NCBI RefSeq assembly: GCF_000250675.2
Contig: NC_018681.1
Coordinates: 6,572,001 to 6,636,000 of the forward strand
Length of the DNA: 64,000 nt
From: Nocardia brasiliensis ATCC 700358
GTDB lineage: Bacteria; Actinomycetota; Actinomycetes; Mycobacteriales; Mycobacteriaceae
Reading direction: 5' to 3'
Positions 48,360 to 56,787 of this stretch are shown piece by piece; position 1 is the stretch's first letter, and each line of letters begins with the position of its first letter. Made by a program: the position numbers and the translations under genes. The notes under the pieces were generated by a model. It ran no database searches, was not told where the DNA came from, and was given only the letters and a program-made list of their open reading frames with translations.

Positions 48360-49295
48360 TCATCCCTCCCGGTGATTCGTCGGCACGGTGCGAGCGATCC
48401 GGCCGAGGCGTTCCATGCGGGCCGCCAGCGTGATGGTTCCCTCGAGCCGGAACGGCGGCGGCCGGCGACCGTCGACGTCGCGGAATCCGTACTTGGCCGC
48501 CAGCTCGCCGACGGCGACGCGGGCGCCGGCATAGTTCGCCAACTCGGCGTCGGCGCTGAGCTCGGCCACGGCGCGGCCGACGTATTCCGGCGAATGCGCG
48601 ACCTCGGCCGGACCCGCGCCGACGAGAGCCCATGCGCCCGAGACCCGTTCGGTACGCACGAAACCCGGATGCAAGGCAACCGGCACCACGGACGTCTTGC
48701 GCAAGTCGTAGGCCATGCCGACCACCATGCGGTCCGAGGCGTACTTGCTGATGTCGTAGGGCACCTGGCCGAGGTAGACCGCGCCGTCGGTGAACGAGAC
48801 ATTCACGATGAGTCCCGCCGGAGCCCGCGTCAGCAACGGCGCCGCCAGAGCGCTGACCGCGTACTGGGCGCGCAACGAACCGGCGAACAGGTCGTAGCGC
48901 CACATCGGCTGCTGCCAGAACGGCGCATGGAAAGGCGCTTCCTCGCTGAACCTTTCGTAGCCCGCCCAGGCGTTGTTCACCAAAAGATCCAAGCGGCCAT
49001 CGGATTCGGCGATGCGCGCGATCAGCGCGGCGTTGTCCGAGTCGTCGGTGTGGTCGCACGCCACCGGGATCCCCTGCCCGCCCCGCGCCGTCACCTGCTC
49101 CGCGGTGTCCTCGACCGTGCCGGGCACGCCCTCGGTGGTGCCACCGCGCCGAGTGCTGCGGCCGGTGACGTAAACCGTTGCCCCGCAATCGCCGAGCGCC
49201 AGCGCGACGCCGAGACCGACGCCGCGGCTGGCGCCGGTCACCAGCGCGATCCGGCCCGACAGGTCGGGCTGGTCCCAGTCACTGGTCCTCGTCAT
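48360..49295 (-). CDS. Short-chain dehydrogenase/reductase
   Basis: The 311-residue Rossmann enzyme has the classical SDR cofactor motif VTGASRGVGLGVALAL, the NNAWAG segment, and YDISKYA holding the Tyr/Lys pair (YxxxK is YDISK). It resembles DHRS1-like reductases with a long C-terminal part. The arginine of VTGRSTRRGG suggests NADPH. It probably reduces a keto group or oxidises an alcohol of the product. It is placed tightly between the thioester reductase and the methyltransferase genes. Confidence 0.88.
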   Translation of the reverse strand: MTRTSDWDQPDLSGRIALVTGASRGVGLGVALALGDCGATVYVTGRSTRRGGTTEGVPGTVEDTAEQVTARGGQGIPVACDHTDDSDNAALIARIAESDGRLDLLVNNAWAGYERFSEEAPFHAPFWQQPMWRYDLFAGSLRAQYAVSALAAPLLTRAPAGLIVNVSFTDGAVYLGQVPYDISKYASDRMVVGMAYDLRKTSVVPVALHPGFVRTERVSGAWALVGAGPAEVAHSPEYVGRAVAELSADAELANYAGARVAVGELAAKYGFRDVDGRRPPPFRLEGTITLAARMERLGRIARTVPTNHREG

Positions 49296-49301
49296 AGCGG
49301 C

Positions 49302-50345
49302 TCACCTCTCTGCCGTCCGCGCCACGGCGGTCTCGTTCGCCCAGAACTTCAGGCTGCTGCGGTAGGCATCACGGTCGGACGGAAAGTCCACGCCGAGCCG
49401 TTCGCGCAGTTCGGTTTTCGAGCTGGGCAGCACCCCGCCCGCCGCATGGGTCATCTCGCTGACATCGATCAGCACCTTCAGAAACGACCTCGTCAACGGC
49501 GGCAGTTCCGACAGGGGAACCGGCAGCCGCCGACGGGGGTCGACGATGCGCAGTTCGCCGAGCGGTCGGCCGAGCGAGGCGGCGTGCTCGGTCAGAATGT
49601 CTCTGGCCTGCGCAACCGTCATCGCGTCGGCGCCGTAGGTGAGCCATTCGATCTGCCCGCGCAGATCATCGGCCTCCAGGGTGCGCACCACCGCGTCGAC
49701 GGTGACATCGAGCGGCACGAAGTCGAGCAGGTTACCCGGGTGGGCGGGCAGGTACGGCGCTTTCCCGCGGCAGATGAACTCCGACATCACCTGCACGATC
49801 TGACGCCGGCTGCTCGCCCCGGTCCGGGAATCGCCGACCAGGTTGGTCGGCCGGTAGACGGCGTACGGGACACCGCTCGCGGCGATCAGCCGCTCCGCCT
49901 CGAGTTTCGACCAGACATAGGGCCGGACAACGTTGTCCTGCGCGACATCCGCCAGGCCGGTGCGTTCGATCCCGTGCACGAAACAGGTGCTCAGATAGTG
50001 CACCGGCGCCCCGGCCCGGCGCGCGAACGCCAGCACCCGTTCGGTGCCGTCGATGTTGATCTCCTGGTAGCGGCTGCGGCTCTTGCCCCACGTCGTCAGC
50101 GCGCCCGAGTGCACCACGACATCGACCCGCTCGGCCAGTTCGTGCCACCGCGACGCGGTCAAGCCGAGCAGTGGCTTGGACAGGTCGCCGTGGACGACCT
50201 CGGTGACGTCCGGCAGTTCGGTGTCAGCGTGCACCAAGCCGGTGACGTGGTGCCGCGACAGCGCCTCGACCAAGGCCCGGCCGATCACACCGGACGGACC
50301 GGTGACCAGGATGCGTCGCTTTCTGAAGGGGATGGTTTCGTTCAC
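49302..50345 (-). CDS. Thioester-reductase-type NAD(P)-binding protein
   Basis: The 347-residue extended-SDR protein has VTGPSGVIGRALVEAL at the N-terminus, HSGALTTWGKSRSRYQEINI and the catalytic segment YVWSKLEAE (Y-x3-K), in the pattern of the male-sterility/thioester reductase family. Such proteins reduce acyl-ACP or acyl-CoA to aldehydes or alcohols, or act as simple ketoreductases when free-standing. The start is GTG 50345, overlapping the FAAL stop (GTGA) with GGAG five bases upstream, so translation is coupled to the starter-loading genes. Confidence 0.82.
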   Translation of the reverse strand: MNETIPFRKRRILVTGPSGVIGRALVEALSRHHVTGLVHADTELPDVTEVVHGDLSKPLLGLTASRWHELAERVDVVVHSGALTTWGKSRSRYQEINIDGTERVLAFARRAGAPVHYLSTCFVHGIERTGLADVAQDNVVRPYVWSKLEAERLIAASGVPYAVYRPTNLVGDSRTGASSRRQIVQVMSEFICRGKAPYLPAHPGNLLDFVPLDVTVDAVVRTLEADDLRGQIEWLTYGADAMTVAQARDILTEHAASLGRPLGELRIVDPRRRLPVPLSELPPLTRSFLKVLIDVSEMTHAAGGVLPSSKTELRERLGVDFPSDRDAYRSSLKFWANETAVARTAER

Positions 50346-52006
50346 GCCGGCTCCGTCTGTTCCGCGAGTTGCACGGTCGCCACCCGCGCGAAGCCACCCG
50401 CGGCGAGGCGCTCTCGGCAGCGATGCCGCTGGATCTTGCCGCTGGGGGTCCTCGGCAACGCGTTGCGGCGCAGGAACACACATTCGTCGAGTTCCAGTGC
50501 ACCCGTTGCCATCGCGGCGGCCGCGGCCCCGCGAGCCACCTCGCCGTAGTCGGTGCGGGCACCGCCCGATTCGACCAGCAGCGTCAGCCAGGGTCGACCG
50601 ACACGATCGGCGTCGACCAGCGTGGAACACCCCCACCGCAGACCGCCGGACACCTCGATGGCCTTCTCGACCTCGCGCAGATACACATTGCGGCCGCCCA
50701 CCGAGATCATGTCGTCGCTTCGTCCGACCGGGTACAGGTGACCGTCCACGACGAAGCCGAGGTCGCCCGGATCGAGCACCCCGTCGTCGAAGTGCTGACC
50801 CGTGCGCACCGGATCGCCGTAGTAGCCGCTGGCCAACGACACCGAACGGAATCGGATCGGCGCGAGCCGTTCCTGATCCGGGAGGGGTTCGACCAGCTCC
50901 GCGCCCCGGCAGACCGGACCCGCGCTGACCACCTTCGTCGCACCGGGATCGGCCGGATCGACGCGGCGCAATCGGCCCGCCGCGAGCGCCATCGCGTCCA
51001 TCGCGAGGAAACGCGGCTCCTCGGTCAGCGGCGTCGCGGTCACCGCGAGTGTGCCCTCGGCGAGGCCGTACGCGGGCATCAGCGCCTGCCGGCGCAACCC
51101 GAATCGGCCCAGGTCGGCGACCGCGTTCTCGAGCACCTCCCAATAGACCCGCTCTGCCCCGATGATGGCCGCCTTCAGCTGGGCCAACGAACCGGGAAGG
51201 TGTTTCGCGCGCAGCCTGGTGACCCGGGCCGCCACCTGCAAAGCGGTCGGGCTGCCCGCCGTGTAGTGCGCCCCGTAGCGCGCGATGTCTTCGAACCAGG
51301 TCTTCGGCGACATCAAAAACCGCTGCGGCGTCGAGTAATACGTGGTGACGTCGTTCCACCAGCCGCTGAGCAAGCCGCCGAACAACCCCATGTCGTGCGA
51401 CCACGGCAACCAGCAGACCCCGACCTCGCCCGGCGCGGCCTCGGTCAGGTTCGCCAGCAGGTCCAGCTGTGCCGCGATCGCCCGCGGTGTCAGCATGCAG
51501 CCCTTGGGCGACCCGGTGCTGCCCGAGGAGTACTGGATGAACGCCACCTCGTCCGCATCGGGCGGCGCCGGCGCGACACTGTCCCGTCCGCGGTCGAGAG
51601 ATTCGAACGCGATACCGGGCACCCCGCCGTCGCGCGGGCCCGGCAAGCTCGCCAGTAAGGCGGCATCCGCCAGCAGCACAACGGGTTCCAGTTGATCGAG
51701 AATGACGCGCAATTGGTCCGCGTAACCGGCGGCGTCGGTACCCGCCACCCGCACGGGCAGCGAAGCCACCACCGCGCCGCACATCCAGCTCGCCACCAGC
51801 GCGCGGGCCGCGTGCGGGCCGTTCGTGAGCACGATCGCGACCCGGGTGCCCGGCCCGACCCCGTGCCTACGCAACGCGCGGGTCGTATCCTGCGCCCCGG
51901 CAACCAGTTCCGCCCAACTCGTCGCGACATATTCGCCATCGACCCAGAAGGCGGCGCTGGATTCGAACGATCGCGAATCCTCGAAAAGCCGCTGCCACAG
52001 AGTCAT
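50342..52006 (-). CDS. Fatty-acyl-AMP ligase
   Basis: The 554-residue adenylating enzyme has the A3 motif IQYSSGSTGSPKG, the FAAL-like segment WLPWSHDMGLFGG with FLMSPKTWFEDI, A5 YGLAEGT, a DPGDLGFVVDG loop and the catalytic lysine in RTPSGKIQRHR. FAALs activate free fatty acids as acyl-adenylates and load them on an ACP. The ATG overlaps the desaturase stop by four bases. With the desaturase and ACP it reproduces the jamA/jamB/jamC set. I cannot confirm the FAAL-specific insertion by eye, so an acyl-CoA ligase is a minor alternative. Confidence 0.88.
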   Translation of the reverse strand: MTLWQRLFEDSRSFESSAAFWVDGEYVATSWAELVAGAQDTTRALRRHGVGPGTRVAIVLTNGPHAARALVASWMCGAVVASLPVRVAGTDAAGYADQLRVILDQLEPVVLLADAALLASLPGPRDGGVPGIAFESLDRGRDSVAPAPPDADEVAFIQYSSGSTGSPKGCMLTPRAIAAQLDLLANLTEAAPGEVGVCWLPWSHDMGLFGGLLSGWWNDVTTYYSTPQRFLMSPKTWFEDIARYGAHYTAGSPTALQVAARVTRLRAKHLPGSLAQLKAAIIGAERVYWEVLENAVADLGRFGLRRQALMPAYGLAEGTLAVTATPLTEEPRFLAMDAMALAAGRLRRVDPADPGATKVVSAGPVCRGAELVEPLPDQERLAPIRFRSVSLASGYYGDPVRTGQHFDDGVLDPGDLGFVVDGHLYPVGRSDDMISVGGRNVYLREVEKAIEVSGGLRWGCSTLVDADRVGRPWLTLLVESGGARTDYGEVARGAAAAAMATGALELDECVFLRRNALPRTPSGKIQRHRCRERLAAGGFARVATVQLAEQTEPA

Positions 52007-53004
52007 TCCACATCCGCAACGTCGACGGGACCCAGGTCCTTGGCGCTCGCCTGCCCGCGCTCGGCCAGCGGGCGGGCGGGCTCGTGCGGTGCGGTGCGGC
52101 CGCTGCCGACCCGGCTCAGCCCGGCGGCCCGTTGCCGCTGTCTGGCCGGGTCGATGCGGATGATGTCCCAGGCCAGATGCAGCTTCTCCAGCGTGTAGAT
52201 GGTGAGGGCACTGAGATCCAGCTCCCACCAACGGAATCCGTGCCGCGCCGACCGTGGGAACGCGTGGTGGTTGTTGTGCCAGGATTCCCCGAAGGACGGG
52301 ATCGACAGCCAGAACACGTTGCGGGATTCGTCGGCGGTGTCGAAGCGGCGTCGGCCGAAGTAGTGTCCGATCGAATTCACCGCGTAGGTCACGTGGTTAC
52401 CGATGAACATCCGCACCAGCCCGCCCCACAGGATGCCGGTCAGAAAACCGGCCAAGGTGCCGGTGAAAGCCAGCCCGAGCAGACCCGGCAGCAGCAGGCC
52501 CGCGAGCACGACCGGCACGAATCTGATCGACAGGAATCGGATGTCGGCGTCCCGGCAGAGATCCGGGCAGTAGCGCACCGGATCGGAGGACAGATTCTTG
52601 TCGAAGAGCCAGCCCAGGTGCGAGTGCCACAGACCTTTCACGACGCCGCGGAAGTCCACTCGGTCTTCGAAGTAGGGCGAGTGCGGGTCACCGGGCTTGT
52701 CCGCCACCCGGTGGTGGCGGCGATGGTGCGCGACCCAGATGAGCGGCGGCCCCTGACCTGCCATTGCCCCCGCGGTCACGAAGAAGAGTTTGATCGGCCG
52801 GGTGGTCTTGAACGACCGGTGCGCGAGCAGTCGGTGATAGCCGATGGAAACCCCCAGTCCGCCGATCACGCTCATGATGACGAAAACGGCGAGGTCCGCG
52901 GGGCCGACCAGGGAGTTCCACAGCAGCACCATGGCCGCGATGACGCCGACGAAAGGCAGGATGGACGCCGCGAGGATATATATGTAGTGCTCGCGGCCGT
53001 TCAT
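52003..53004 (-). CDS. Membrane fatty acyl desaturase (possible acetylenase)
   Basis: The 333-residue protein is a diiron membrane desaturase with the three histidine boxes HRLLAH, HHRRHH and HNNHH and four or more membrane helices. Close relatives desaturate acyl-CoA or acyl lipid at delta-9. In JamB and TtuB the same family acts on an ACP-bound fatty acid and forms a terminal alkyne or alkene. The gene is locked between an ACP gene and an acyl-AMP ligase gene by four-base overlaps on both sides, which favours an ACP-bound substrate. Sequence alone does not separate desaturase from acetylenase. Confidence 0.9.
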   Translation of the reverse strand: MNGREHYIYILAASILPFVGVIAAMVLLWNSLVGPADLAVFVIMSVIGGLGVSIGYHRLLAHRSFKTTRPIKLFFVTAGAMAGQGPPLIWVAHHRRHHRVADKPGDPHSPYFEDRVDFRGVVKGLWHSHLGWLFDKNLSSDPVRYCPDLCRDADIRFLSIRFVPVVLAGLLLPGLLGLAFTGTLAGFLTGILWGGLVRMFIGNHVTYAVNSIGHYFGRRRFDTADESRNVFWLSIPSFGESWHNNHHAFPRSARHGFRWWELDLSALTIYTLEKLHLAWDIIRIDPARQRQRAAGLSRVGSGRTAPHEPARPLAERGQASAKDLGPVDVADVE

Positions 53005-53273
53005 CGTGGAATTTCCTCGCCGGACGGGTATTTCTCGGCGAGGATCTCGTTCGCCAATGCGACGAGGTGGCCCAGCGTCTGGATATCGGCCGCCTTCGCG
53101 GGATCGAATTCGATCTCGTTGTCCTCCTCCAGCTCGAAGACGATCTCGGCGGTCTGCAGACTCGACAGCCCGATATCCTCCAATGCGGTGTCGCCGGAGA
53201 GCACGAGATCGGCCGGATAATTGCCCTTGAGCTTATGCCTGATCTTGGCCTCGACCTGGTCCAGGGTAATCAT
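53001..53273 (-). CDS. Acyl carrier protein (JamC-like)
   Basis: The 90-residue ACP has its phosphopantetheine serine in the motif IGLSSLQTAEIVFELE (GLSSL replacing the usual DSL) and a charged C-terminal tail. The ATG at 53273 follows AAGGGGGC at six bases, and the stop overlaps the desaturase ATG. It is the first gene of the long minus-strand biosynthetic operon, so the promoter should lie in the 158 bases between it and the StrR-like gene. Confidence 0.9.
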   Translation of the reverse strand: MITLDQVEAKIRHKLKGNYPADLVLSGDTALEDIGLSSLQTAEIVFELEEDNEIEFDPAKAADIQTLGHLVALANEILAEKYPSGEEIPR

Positions 53274-53431
53274 CGATAAGCCCCCTTCTACCGGCGTGAC
53301 AAATACCGGTGGAGATATCACGGAAAGGTTTGCAGAAATCAGGATTCAGCTGCGGAAAATCCTGCTGTGCACGTCGCCGACGTTACTTTCACGGTCCGCA
53401 AGGTGTCAATATTCGATACCGGTCGCGCCGA

Positions 53432-54451
53432 TTACCCGGTTTCCGAGCGTTGATCGAGCAGCAGTGCGAGTTGTTGCCAATCCTGTGAGCGCTGCCGGGC
53501 GAGTTTCGCGATATTCGGTGCACAGTGGCTCGGAATGTTGTGCACGACGGAGCCCCAATCGTCGCCGTTGTCGAAAGGGGTCTCCAAACAGCGCAGCAGT
53601 TTGCGCCCGGCATCAGTGAAACGGAGCGACGGATCCCGGCGCAACTGCTGCAGCACCGCCGCGGTGAGCGCCCACCGCGCACCGAAATCCGCGTCTGCCC
53701 TGGCCTCCGGCTCATCGCCGGAGGCTCGGCCCGCCGCGGGATCCGCGCCTGCCCAGCGGGCCGGCCGCGGATCCGAACCGCCGCGCAGTTCTTTGCGGAC
53801 CTCCTTGGCCGTGGTGAGCGAAATCCCGGCCGCCACCGCCACCGCACGCGCCGACCGATTCGGGTCGGCGGTGAACAACTCCGCGGCACGTCGTCTGCCT
53901 GCCGAGATATCGGTCCGGTGCAGCACGCCGTTGCGCGCGATCCGACCGGTCGGCTGAGGAATCTCCTCAGCCGACCGGCTACGGATCACCCCGACCGTCT
54001 TGGGCGAGATCCCGGCGACGGCGGCGATCGCGCGGTCCGACCATTGCGGATACGCCATCAGGATGCGCAGCGCGGCGGCTTTGCGATCGGACAGCGACAG
54101 CGGCAGACCATGTGCCGCATTGAGTTTCACCGCGAGTACGAACGCCTCGGTGATGCTGCCGTCGAACAGCACGGCCGAGATCGTGCTGTCGCCACGCAAC
54201 TGAGCGGCGCGCAACCGGTGCACGCCATCGATCACCTGCGTCGTGCGCCGATGCACGACGATCGGCGGAAAAGCGGTCGACGATTCGGCGAGCATCCGTA
54301 TGTGCGCCGCATTTTCGCCGGCCGTTCTGGGCGACGATTCCGGCGGCAGCAGTTCCGAAAGGGGAAACTCGACGATCGCGGAACACAATTGTTGTTCACC
54401 GGCCGAGCTTTCGACGAGGTTGTTCGCTACCATGGGCAACCCGACATGCAT
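53432..54451 (-). CDS. StrR-like ParB/HTH pathway regulator
   Basis: The 339-residue protein has an N-terminal ParB-like domain (about residues 25-105, with PPIVVHRRTTQVIDGVHRLR) followed by a helix-turn-helix (WSDRAIAAVAGISPKTVGVI) and a second similar helical segment (SARAVAVAAGISLTTAKEV). This is the layout of StrR, NovG and Bbr, transcription activators of antibiotic clusters. It sits at the head of the minus-strand arm and is the only regulator in the cluster. The ATG at 54451 follows AGGAAGG; the upstream frame extension has no support. Confidence 0.85.
   Translation of the reverse strand: MHVGLPMVANNLVESSAGEQQLCSAIVEFPLSELLPPESSPRTAGENAAHIRMLAESSTAFPPIVVHRRTTQVIDGVHRLRAAQLRGDSTISAVLFDGSITEAFVLAVKLNAAHGLPLSLSDRKAAALRILMAYPQWSDRAIAAVAGISPKTVGVIRSRSAEEIPQPTGRIARNGVLHRTDISAGRRRAAELFTADPNRSARAVAVAAGISLTTAKEVRKELRGGSDPRPARWAGADPAAGRASGDEPEARADADFGARWALTAAVLQQLRRDPSLRFTDAGRKLLRCLETPFDNGDDWGSVVHNIPSHCAPNIAKLARQRSQDWQQLALLLDQRSETG
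53946..53978. repeat. 15-bp palindrome within the regulator gene, copy 2 of the 17-mer
   Basis: The arms 53946-53960 and 53964-53978 are perfectly complementary around ATC. The centre is CTGAGGAATCTCCTCAG, identical to 25859-25875. It lies inside the coding sequence, in the linker between the two helix-turn-helix parts, and may be coincidence of coding or an internal binding site. Confidence 0.5.
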
Positions 54452-55084
54452 GGGAAACCTTCCTTTACTGTATCGCCGCATCGAATAGAGACTCTGCGCC
54501 GTGAATAAGGGCGCGGTCGCCGAACGCGACCGAGTCCAGCGATAATCGCCATGGCACAAACCCCAGTTCAGCATTCAGCACCGTTGCGACCGATGACCTC
54601 TCCCCCGGCCGCGACACGGAAACAATTACGACAATGTCAGATCGGCCAACGCGCTCGATATCGAGGCGAATAACAGTGCAGCCAGATCATTCTTTGTCAA
54701 CTCGCTCGTCACCCCCTTCTCGCCACCAGAGATTGCATCACACTTCGTCGGCCGAGGCAACGCGCTATCACAGGTTCCGGCAGTCGAAATGGCAGCGGAG
54801 ACAGGGTGTTTCAGCGAAACGCAATAGCGATGTCACATCACCGCACGATACCGGCGAAGGCGAAGTCGACAGCACCTGGAACCGACAATCGATGGCGAAA
54901 TCGCGATTCAATGGGTATTCTTGCGCCGTTCCCTTTTCCACCGCGAATCGAGTTACACACGCCGTCGATGAGACGTGGCGCGGCGGCGATCGATTCTGCA
55001 GTTCCCCGGACAGGCACCCGTCCTAGCGGGCAGACTTACTACGATAGGTCGTAGTAAGTCGTCTCGCGCAGGGATGGGTGGAGG
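54452..55084. other. 633-bp gap without a supported gene
   Basis: The stretch between the StrR-like gene and the DUF2867 gene is noticeably less GC-rich than its surroundings, especially 54600-54960. It should contain the promoter of the regulator, reading left. A 130-codon plus-strand frame at 54634-55026 has unusual composition and no ribosome site, and I do not accept it. A strong palindrome lies at 55033-55060. Confidence 0.6.
55033..55060. promoter_or_regulatory. BlaI/MecI-like palindromic operator
   Basis: Two perfect 12-bp arms (GACTTACTACGA and its complement) flank a 4-bp spacer and end 24 bases before the DUF2867 start. The core TACTAC...GTAGTA matches the known half-site of BlaI/MecI/CopY repressors. 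The position fits direct repression of the downstream gene. No BlaI-type regulator is encoded in the window. Confidence 0.65.
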
Positions 55085-55567
55085 ATGAAGACGACCGCGC
55101 AGCGGGTTCAGCGAGTTGCGGCCCCGCCGCAGCTGCCGATCAGCGAGGACATGGCCGCGGCCGACCACGTGTCGGCCTTCGAGTTGCGTACCGCCGGGTC
55201 GCGCGATACGCCGGAGCTGTGGTCCCGGCTGGTGTTCGAGCACGCACCCGCGCTCATGCGCGCTCTGCTGCGGGCCGGGTGGCGGGTCGTGCTGGGGCTG
55301 CGATTGGGACCTCGGTCGGCCGAACACGTGCTCGGCTGGCATATCGCGGACCGGGGTCCGAACCACGTTGTGCTCGAAGCACAGTCACGGATACTGGCCG
55401 CGCAGAACATCGTGGTGACCACCGGATCGGCGGTAACCTGGACCACGCTGGTCCGTTATGACCGCCGAGTGGCGCGGTTCGTGTGGGCGCTCATGCAACC
55501 CGGCCACAACCTGGTCATTCCCTATCTGCTGCGGCGGGCGGGCAAGTCGGAACCCGTCAGCCGGTAG
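55085..55567 (+). CDS. DUF2867-like protein
   Basis: The 160-residue protein resembles DUF2867: a helical N-terminal part (SRDTPELWSRLVFEHAPALM) and strands LGWHIADRG and HVVLEAQSRIL, ending in a basic tail. The function of the family is unknown; members often accompany stress-response regulators. The start at 55085 is directly preceded by GGTGGAGG. It is controlled, most likely, by the palindrome at 55033-55060. Confidence 0.7.
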   Translation: MKTTAQRVQRVAAPPQLPISEDMAAADHVSAFELRTAGSRDTPELWSRLVFEHAPALMRALLRAGWRVVLGLRLGPRSAEHVLGWHIADRGPNHVVLEAQSRILAAQNIVVTTGSAVTWTTLVRYDRRVARFVWALMQPGHNLVIPYLLRRAGKSEPVSR

Positions 55568-55666
55568 GTCTTCGGCACCGGCGATGCGGGCGACTCCGCC
55601 AATTCGGCGTGTCGGACGGATATGCGCCGCATGATGTTCGGTAGGGACGCTGAGGAGGGTGGGATC

Positions 55667-56767
55667 ATGCCGAAGAACCGCACGACACCGCAGCAAGGGA
55701 CCTTCCTGTGTGACAACGCGGGCGACTCGGCCAGCCGATTCGGGCTCGGGTCGAGCGATCTGGGCATCCCGTATCGACGATACGACGGCACCTGGGGCTA
55801 CGTCTTCGGCGACTCCTTCCGCGGGCAGGAGGCGACCGGCGAATTCATCGGTAGCCCAGTCGTGTTGTACCAGGCCACTTTCGACGCGAGCGGGCATACG
55901 CCGATCACGTTCACCGCGTCCGAGCCGATGCCTACGTGCGCGCAACTGTTCGACTATCAGCACAACGCGGACAACGGTTTCGGCTTCGAGGTCAGCCGGA
56001 TCCCGAACGACGCGATCACCCTCACCGTCGACGGGCGGAACCGGATCTTCATCCAATACACCTCGGTGCACCGCTGGGTCGGGCCCGGCAGCGCGGTGGA
56101 CGGTTCGCTCATGGCCGGCATCGCCTATTCCGACGACAACGGCGCGACCTGGCGGGATTTCGACCGCCATTGGCCCGGCGACGGGCAGGGCAACCCCGGC
56201 AGCCTGGACATGATGTGGTCGTTCGCCGGCGTCGACCCGGACGGGCTGCTGTACGTCTTCAGCAAAGCCTGGAACGGCAGCCATTTCTATACCGGCGACC
56301 GGGGCCAGATCCAGCTGTTCCGTTACCGGCCCGCCGATTTCTTCCACGGCGATCTCGACACGCGCGAGCACTGGGTCTACCTGGACGAGACGTGGCAGTG
56401 GGTGCCCGCCGCGCAGGCCGCGCCCTCGTCGCTGTTCGGGTGGGAGAACGGCATCGCCGAGTTCTCGGTGAAACGCATCGGCGAGCTGTACGTCATGAGC
56501 TATTTCGACGTGACGGACTTCAGCATCCGCACCCGCACCGCCCCGCGCCCCGACCGCATCTGGACCGCGCCGAAAACGCAGGTCGTCGGGAGCACGATGT
56601 GGCCGCCCACGCACTGGTTCCGGCGGACCCAGCCGTTCCCGTACGGCGGCTACCTGCATCCCGGCAGTGCGAGCCCCGCGAATCTGACCTTGCTCATCAG
56701 CTCGTGGAACGGACGACTGGGCGAGCGGCCCTACACCGTCACCCAGTGGTCCGGTTTAGCCGCCTGA
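55667..56767 (+). CDS. DUF4185 protein, GH183-like endo-D-arabinanase candidate
   Basis: The 366-residue protein shows the DUF4185 beta-propeller pattern: FLCDNAGDSASRFGLGSSDL, WGYVFGDSFRG, GIAYSDDNGATW, VFSKAWNGSHFYTGD and MSYFDVTDFSIRTRTA. Members of DUF4185 have been shown to cleave D-arabinan of arabinogalactan and LAM and were placed in glycoside hydrolase family GH183. The acidic residues of the propeller face are present, but I cannot align the catalytic pair by eye. No signal peptide is visible, odd for an enzyme acting on the envelope. The ATG at 55667 follows GAGGAGGG. It converges on the sugar importer operon with a 20-base gap. Confidence 0.82.
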   Translation: MPKNRTTPQQGTFLCDNAGDSASRFGLGSSDLGIPYRRYDGTWGYVFGDSFRGQEATGEFIGSPVVLYQATFDASGHTPITFTASEPMPTCAQLFDYQHNADNGFGFEVSRIPNDAITLTVDGRNRIFIQYTSVHRWVGPGSAVDGSLMAGIAYSDDNGATWRDFDRHWPGDGQGNPGSLDMMWSFAGVDPDGLLYVFSKAWNGSHFYTGDRGQIQLFRYRPADFFHGDLDTREHWVYLDETWQWVPAAQAAPSSLFGWENGIAEFSVKRIGELYVMSYFDVTDFSIRTRTAPRPDRIWTAPKTQVVGSTMWPPTHWFRRTQPFPYGGYLHPGSASPANLTLLISSWNGRLGERPYTVTQWSGLAA

Positions 56768-56787
56768 TCTGTTGCAGTGCAACGGTT

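Noticed and set aside
54634..55026. A 130-codon frame in the gap left of the DUF2867 gene
   Set aside because: No ribosome site, no recognisable domain and composition unlike neighbouring proteins.
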